From: Anaerolineae bacterium
Lineage (GTDB): Bacteria; Chloroflexota; Anaerolineae; Anaerolineales; Villigracilaceae
Length of the DNA: 6,821 nt
Assembly (NCBI GenBank): GCA_003141915.1
Contig: PLNY01000207.1
Span: 270-7,090 of the forward strand
Reading direction: 5' to 3'
The position numbers were made by a program, and so were the translations under genes. Under the pieces are notes generated by a model that did not search any database, had not been told where the DNA came from, and was given only the letters and a program-made list of their open reading frames with translations. Each line of letters begins with the position of its first letter. Within the stretch, counting starts at the first letter, position 1. This document shows, in pieces, positions 5,304 through 6,821 of the stretch.

Positions 5304-5390
5304 GTCATTGCGAGCGACCGGAGGGAGCGTGGCAATCTCGCTTTTGAATGTCACACGAGATTGCTTCGTCGCTGCGCTCCTCGCAATGAC
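5304..5390. repeat. Intergenic palindromic repeat, copy 2 (sufB-sufD spacer)
   Basis: This 87-bp imperfect palindrome fills nearly all of the 105-bp sufB-sufD spacer. The outer arms are an 11-bp perfect inverted repeat, GTCATTGCGAG (5304-5314) and CTCGCAATGAC (5380-5390). The inner arms are a 9-bp perfect inverted repeat, GCAATCTCG (5332-5340) and CGAGATTGC (5356-5364), around a 15-base loop. The stretches between arms (5315-5331 and 5365-5379) differ, so the element has a direction. A related copy lies at 1981-2061 in the opposite orientation. Similar GTCATTGCGAGC / GCAATCTC elements occur, from memory, as dispersed non-coding repeats in several bacterial groups. In mRNA it would form a long stem-loop; a BIME-like role in transcript stability is inference. 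It has no terminal U-tract, so a terminator is unlikely. Confidence 0.88.
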
Positions 5391-5391
5391 A

Positions 5392-6810
5392 TTATCCTAT
5401 CGAGCCTTCCATCTGTAATTGAATCAGTCGATTCATTTCGACTGCATATTCCATCGGAAGTTCCTTGACGAGCGGCTCAATGAAACCAGAGACGACCATC
5501 GTGGTGGCTTCCTCTTCGCTGAGGCCGCGCGACTTTAAATAAAAGAGTTGCTCTTCGCCGACTTTGCTAACTGATGCTTCGTGACCAATGGTCACATCAT
5601 CTTCATCAATCTCAATAGTTGGATACGTATCTGAGCGCGATTTCGGATCAAGCAATAACGCATCGCAAACCGTGTTGGATCGAACGCCCTTCGCACCTCG
5701 ATAAACCTTGAGCAATCCACGGAACGAAGCCCGTCCGCCCGCTTTGCTGATGGATTTGGAAGTAACCTTGCTGGTGGTATTGGGCGCAAAATGTACCATC
5801 TTGCCGCCCGCGTCCTGCGTCTGACCCGGACCGGCAAACGCCAGCGAAAGCATTTCGCCGCGCGCACCCGGTTCCATCAAATAACACGACGGATATTTCA
5901 TAGTAACCTTCGAACCGAGGTTGGCGTCCACCCATTCGTGCGAGCCATTCTCAAACACCTTGGCGCGTTGTGTGACGAGATTGTAAACATTCGTTGACCA
6001 GTTTTGAATCGTCGAGTAGCGCGAGCGCGCGCCTTTCTTGACGATGATCTCGATCACGCCGGAATGGAATGAGTCCGTGGTGTATTGCGGCGCGGTACAA
6101 CCTTCAACGTAGTGCACCGAGGCACCCTCGTCCACGATAATCAGCGTGCGTTCAAACTGGCCGACATTCGCCATGTTGAGTCGGAAATAAGCTTGAAGCG
6201 GCAGATCAACCTTCACGCCTTTCGGCACATACACAAATGATCCACCGGACCAAACCGCGGAGTTCAGCGCCGCGAACTTGTTATCTTCAATCGGGATGAC
6301 CGTGCCAAAATATTCCCGGAACATTTCTGGATACTTCTTCAATCCATCTTCAATCGAGACAAAGATCACGCCTTGTTTTTCAAGATGTTCCTGAATCGAG
6401 TGATAGACCATCTCGGATTCATATTGCGCGCCGAGACCCGCTAGGAACTTGCGCTCCGCTTCAGGCACACCGAGTTTATCGAAGGTACGCTTGATATCGT
6501 CGGGAACATCTTCCCACGATTTCTCGCTTTTCTGCATCGGCTTGACGTAGTAGAAAATATTCTGCAAATCCAACGCGGAAAGATCGGGTCCCCAATTCGG
6601 CATGGGACGCTTGAGGAAATGATCGAGCGCCTTCAAGCGAAAGTCCAGCATCCACTGCGGCTCGCCTTTCATACGCGAGATATTTTCCACAACTTCACGG
6701 CTCAAACCTCGTTCAGATTTGAACGCGTAATTATCATCGCGGTCATGGAATCCGTATTTATATTCGCCGATACCTTCAAGTATTTTTTCGTCTTGTTGTT
6801 GTTTACTCAT
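5392..6810 (-). CDS. sufB: SufB, Fe-S cluster assembly scaffold subunit
   Basis: SufB is the scaffold subunit of the cytoplasmic SufBCD complex, where a nascent Fe-S cluster is built with sulfur delivered by SufS/SufU. The 472-residue product has the usual bacterial SufB length. Visible landmarks are the N-terminal SufB-specific region (GLSREVVENIS near 35-45, PQWMLDFRLKAL near 51-62), the beta-helix core, and the C-terminal block LFYLKSRGLSEEEA near 422-435. Cys382 (VCDALLLDP) and His410/Glu411 (GHEAS) match, by manual alignment, the essential E. coli SufB Cys405 and His433/Glu434. The start has no clear Shine-Dalgarno in the 11 bases left upstream. The sequence ATGA at the start could be a 4-bp overlap with the stop of an upstream gene, plausibly sufC. 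The stop codon is 1 bp from a palindromic repeat. Identification is very secure. Confidence 0.97.
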   Translation of the reverse strand: MSKQQQDEKILEGIGEYKYGFHDRDDNYAFKSERGLSREVVENISRMKGEPQWMLDFRLKALDHFLKRPMPNWGPDLSALDLQNIFYYVKPMQKSEKSWEDVPDDIKRTFDKLGVPEAERKFLAGLGAQYESEMVYHSIQEHLEKQGVIFVSIEDGLKKYPEMFREYFGTVIPIEDNKFAALNSAVWSGGSFVYVPKGVKVDLPLQAYFRLNMANVGQFERTLIIVDEGASVHYVEGCTAPQYTTDSFHSGVIEIIVKKGARSRYSTIQNWSTNVYNLVTQRAKVFENGSHEWVDANLGSKVTMKYPSCYLMEPGARGEMLSLAFAGPGQTQDAGGKMVHFAPNTTSKVTSKSISKAGGRASFRGLLKVYRGAKGVRSNTVCDALLLDPKSRSDTYPTIEIDEDDVTIGHEASVSKVGEEQLFYLKSRGLSEEEATTMVVSGFIEPLVKELPMEYAVEMNRLIQLQMEGSIG

Positions 6811-6821
6811 AACAGCACCAT

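Overview
All recognisable genes in this window lie on the minus strand, so transcription runs from the right edge to the left edge. The core is a SUF iron-sulfur cluster assembly operon in the order sufB, sufD, a lysine-rich gene of unknown function, sufS, sufU, and a small Rieske-type [2Fe-2S] ferredoxin. Downstream (to the left) come an overlapping DUF4160/DUF2442 gene pair and a lipoprotein gene cut by the left edge. No stretch longer than about 125 bases lacks a gene.

The organism is most likely a Chloroflexota bacterium, probably of the Anaerolineae. This is inference from three things: the long Thr/Ala linker directly after the lipobox of the lipoprotein; the SufBD-SufS-SufU gene set with a short SufU; and intergenic palindromes of the GTCATTGCGAGC...GCAATCTC type. 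No rRNA or other phylogenetic marker is present, so the assignment is moderate at best.

Layout from the right edge: sufB (5392-6810), a palindromic repeat, sufD (3955-5286), the Lys-rich/SH3-like gene (3354-3950, 4 nt after sufD), sufS (2067-3293), a second copy of the same repeat in opposite orientation, sufU (1548-1943), a different GC-rich hairpin element, the Rieske gene (1135-1482), DUF4160 (830-1066), DUF2442 (550-849, overlapping by 20 bp) and the lipoprotein (1-503, partial). sufC is not in the window and probably lies just beyond the right edge.

In function, SufS takes sulfur from cysteine onto an active-site cysteine, SufU accepts it as persulfide, and the SufB/SufD scaffold (with SufC ATPase) builds the cluster. 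The Rieske protein may be an electron carrier for that process or a client of it. The unusual parts are the basic-tailed protein embedded in the operon and the palindromes occupying its spacers.
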